Source: Schistocephalus solidus (Eukaryota; Platyhelminthes; Cestoda; Diphyllobothriidea; Diphyllobothriidae). From it: a stretch of 64,000 nucleotides of DNA. The DNA is taken from the NCBI GenBank assembly GCA_017591395.1, contig WEDG01011554.1, forward strand, positions 1 to 64,000. The letters run 5' to 3'. The translations under genes and the position numbers were made by a program. This document shows positions 61,035-64,000 of the stretch, one piece after another. The notes under the pieces were generated by a model, which did not search any database, was not told where the DNA came from, and was given only the letters and a program-made list of their open reading frames with translations. The first letter of the stretch is position 1. Each line of letters begins with the position of its first letter.

Positions 61035-63690
61035 GAAAGGCTGAGGAAATCCAGGGGTATGCGGACCGCAATTGAAATCAAAAGCAATTTTCAAAGCCAT
61101 CAAGGCCATCTACGGTCCCTGCATCAAGGGGACCACACCACTGCTCAGCTCTGACGGCACAACACTGCTGACAGAGAAATTGAAAATTCTGGAGCATTGG
61201 TCCGAGCACATCAGAAGTGTCCTTGATTGCTCATCGGCCATCTTTGATGCCGCCATTGACCGACTCCCTCAAGTGGACACGAACAATGACCTGAGTCTGC
61301 CGCCTTCCCTACCATAAACCATCCGGGCCGTGCAGCAGATTTCCAGCGGGAAGGCACCTGGCTCGGACGCATTTCCTGCTGAGATTAACAAGCAAATGAT
61401 GAACCGAATCACAGCACTCTTCCAGGAGATGTTGCGCCAAGGACACGTTCCCTAAGAATTCAAAGACGCTACCATCGTCCATCTCTACAAGCGGAAAGGG
61501 AACTGGCAACTTTGTGATAATCACAGAGGCACCTCGTTGCTCAACATCGCCAGGAAGATCTTCACCCGTATGCTTCTCAATCGCCTGAACGATCACCTAG
61601 AGCAAGCTTTGCTCCGAGAAAACTAATTTGGTTTCCGACGACACCGTGGAACAAACGACATGATTTTAACCGTTCCCCAGCTACAAGAGAAGTCTCAGAA
61701 GATGTGAACCCATCTCTACAATGCCTTAGTGGATCTGACGAAAGCCTTTGACACGGTGAATCGCGACGGACGGTGGAACGTCATGCAGAAATTCGGCTGT
61801 ACTGAGCGGTTCACGCACATGGTGCGTCAGCTTCATGACGGGATGACGGCGCGCGTCACTGACAACGAGACAGTATCCGGAGCATTCGCACTGACCAATG
61901 TAGTGAAGCAGGGCTGCATACTCGCCCCAACCCTCTTTAAATCTCATGTTATCTGCTTTGCTGATGGATGCCTACCGTGATGAGCGTCGTGGGATCCACA
62001 TCGCCTACAGAACTGATGGGGATCTGCTCAATAGTCGGTGTATGCAGTCCCCAATGCGTGTGTTTACGACTACAGTCCATGACTTGCTCTTCGCCGACGA
62101 CTGCGCCTTAACACCATGATGGAGGAAGACATGCAAAGGAGCATGGACCTCTTCGCCGAAGGTTGCGTCGATTTTGGATTAACAATCAGTACAACCAAAA
62201 CGGTTTTCATGCACCAGCCGCCACCCAGCGCGGAATACGGTGCTCCCCGAATCAACGTCAACGGCGCTCAACTGAAAAATTTGGAAACCTTTGCTTATCT
62301 GGGAAGCACGATGTCACGCAACACGAGAATTGATGACGATGTTGCCCAAAGGATCTCCAAAGCTAGTCAGGCCTTCGGCCGGCTGCAGGCCTCCGTGTGG
62401 CATCGCCACGGTATTCACCTGAACACCAAACTGAAGATGTACAAGGCCGTTGTTTTGTCGACACTCCTTTACGGAGCGGAGACCTGGAGCATCCACTCGA
62501 ACGAAGCCAGGGAGCCGAATCCCTTTCATTTCAGCTGCCTCCGCAGAATTCTGAAGCTGAGATGGCACGACAGGATCACGGACACGGAAGTCCTGGAGAG
62601 GAACGGAATTATCAGCCTCCAAGCCATGCTGAGACAAGTGCATCTGCGATGGAGCTGCCACTTGGTGAGAATGGACGACGAGAGACTACCAAATGAATTT
62701 TCTACGGAGATGTCGCTATGGACAAGGACATTTTGAAGAAATCTCTGAAGCAACTGCAAATCGACCCGGCGACTTGGGAGGACCTCGCCCATGATAGACT
62801 GGCATGGAGAAGATCCATGAAGACTGTTGCAGCAATCTATGAGGCCAACCGTATCGCCGCTGCTATGGCCGAAAGGGCGGCTTGCAATTCACAAGAACCG
62901 TTGATCATCACAACCAATGCCCAAGCCCTGCCAACGTGCCCACGTTGTCAACGCACATTCTGCGTGCGAAAAGGCCTCGTCAGACATCTTCAAACTCATT
63001 GCAACACCAATCCCATAACATCAACCTCCGCCACGCCTGCCTCAGGCCCCACGACCACGACGACCATGACCACCCCAACCCCTGATACCAACTTCATCGA
63101 TGCCTCGCCGCCCACGATCACCGAGACCATCCTCACTCCTCCACCCCCTGCGCCGATCACGGCACCGAACACTACTTACCTCAGGAGCCACCTCCGACTA
63201 CCTGCCACCTGCTACCTCCACCACCACCACCACCCCCAGTACCAGGGATTTCGTTGCACGGAGACTGGCGAACTAGTGCCTGGAACACCAACAAAACAGA
63301 GAACGCCACCTCCAATGCTCTCACTGCTTACGCGCATTCAATCATCGCATGGGCCTGATTGGTCAAATGCGCATCCACGAAAGCGGAATCCACCGCGATG
63401 CCAGCACAGCTTGCACACCCATCAACACTTCCCATATTCCTCTCATGAGCCCGACTGTCAGTACCAGCAGCAGAACCCCCGCAGACTCAGCACCTCCCGA
63501 CCTACCTTGTCCTCATTGTCACCGCACATGCACATCACGCATCGGCCTGGTCATTCACTTGCGAATCCATCACACAGAGACCGGCGAACCAGTGCCAGGA
63601 ATACCAACATACACCCACCACACCCGGCTTATCTGCCCGCACTGCCCATGCACATTCCCTTATCGCATGGGCCTATAAGGTCACATGCAG
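61035..63690 (+). pseudogene. LINE-Z copy 3: RT and zinc-finger region, 5' truncated
   Basis: It begins at RKAEEIQGYADRN, slightly inside the left end of copy 1. Motifs: [113 protein letters not shown] and [13 protein letters not shown]. It continues through QIDPATWEDLAHDRLAWRRS to a zinc-finger region. Readable C2H2 fingers are CPRCQRTFCVRKGLVRHLQTH, one with NHRMGLIGQMRIH, CPHCHRTCTSRIGLVIHLRIH and CPHCPCTFPYRMGL. Stops near 61315, 61453, 61623 and 61705 and frameshifts near 61940, 62110 and 62730 inactivate it. Confidence 0.85.
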
Positions 63691-63694
63691 CTCC

Positions 63695-64000
63695 ATGAAA
63701 ACCTGTGGTAGAACACCGCCAGCTATACCAAAACACTACATCTCTCCTCCTCAGCCTATGCACCTTACATGATCACACGCAACACCACTGCTCTCAGTCT
63801 GCATAGCTGATTAAGAGGCAACTATGATCCTCAGCTCCCTCTGCATGTGACTCCTCTGCTGCATGTGCAATCTGAGCTTGAGAATATCTCAGGGCGATAA
63901 GCGCCGTGGGCTGGAAGGTTGCCAACTGACAATTACACCTTAATCACGCAGTCAGTCTAATGTGTGTTGTGTGGAGTGGCTGATTGGTGGTCTGAAAAGT
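63695..64000 (+). repeat. LINE-Z 3' tail region
   Basis: After the last finger and a TAG near 63709, the tail runs through CTCAGGGCGATAAGCGCCGT, AGGTTGCCAACTGACAATTA and GTGTGTTGTGTGGAGTGGCT. The last two blocks match the units at 19.96-20.06 kb, in the same orientation to the element. The window ends inside it. Confidence 0.75.

Overview
The window is eukaryotic, intron-rich and crowded with decayed transposable elements. It has no operons, ribosome binding sites or CRISPR arrays. The mix of a non-LTR retrotransposon whose RT protein ends in C2H2 fingers, a CR1-like LINE, GIY-YIG Penelope-like fragments, a mariner relic, two abundant tRNA-derived SINE families and TTAGGG-like interstitial repeats suggests a flatworm, most likely a large-genome tapeworm. 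That placement is inference; I could not search a database.

Two host genes can be supported. (1) On the + strand at 2049-5261, a five-exon gene encodes translation initiation factor eIF3 subunit G (274 aa). Its first coding exon is only 17 nt, and it carries an N-terminal W-K-K-F-G/D-P-P-G-P region, a zinc knuckle and a C-terminal RRM. (2) On the - strand from 59141 down to about 8022 (or 7935), seventeen exons join without a single phase conflict. They give 1,104 codons: one calcium-binding EGF module, a cysteine-free linker, then 22 uninterrupted eight-cysteine laminin-type EGF modules. This is a multiple-EGF protein of the MEGF6/MEGF10/Draper kind, most like MEGF6. Its 5' end (signal peptide, perhaps an EMI domain) lies outside the window. 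The two genes converge, with about 2.7 kb between their coding ends.

Layout: 1-900 LINE ORF1-like relic and a SINE; 2.0-5.6 kb eIF3G; 7.2-9.5 kb SINE pieces; 8.0-13.4 kb the last six EGF exons; 14.6-15.6 kb a huge TAG triplet array beside an EGF exon; 19.2-23.3 kb a zinc-finger LINE (called LINE-Z here) with an amplified 3' tail; 24.9 and 29.2-29.7 kb EGF exons; 30-42 kb a nearly full-length frameshifted CR1-like LINE (32.7-37.2 kb) and three Penelope GIY-YIG fragments; 39-50 kb EGF exons separated by SINE clusters; 50.5-51.9 kb a tandem SINE triplet; 52.4 kb a mariner relic; 55-58 kb EGF exons next to long CAT and CTA arrays; 59.0-59.1 kb the calcium-binding EGF exon; 59.6-64 kb two further LINE-Z copies on the + strand.

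I found no new defence or metabolic system. The most unusual features are the long triplet arrays beside exons of one gene, the recurrent head-to-head SINE pairs (one almost perfect), the amplified LINE-Z 3' tail, and one EGF module with a roughly 34-residue loop insertion that contains a frame-breaking pseudo-intron.
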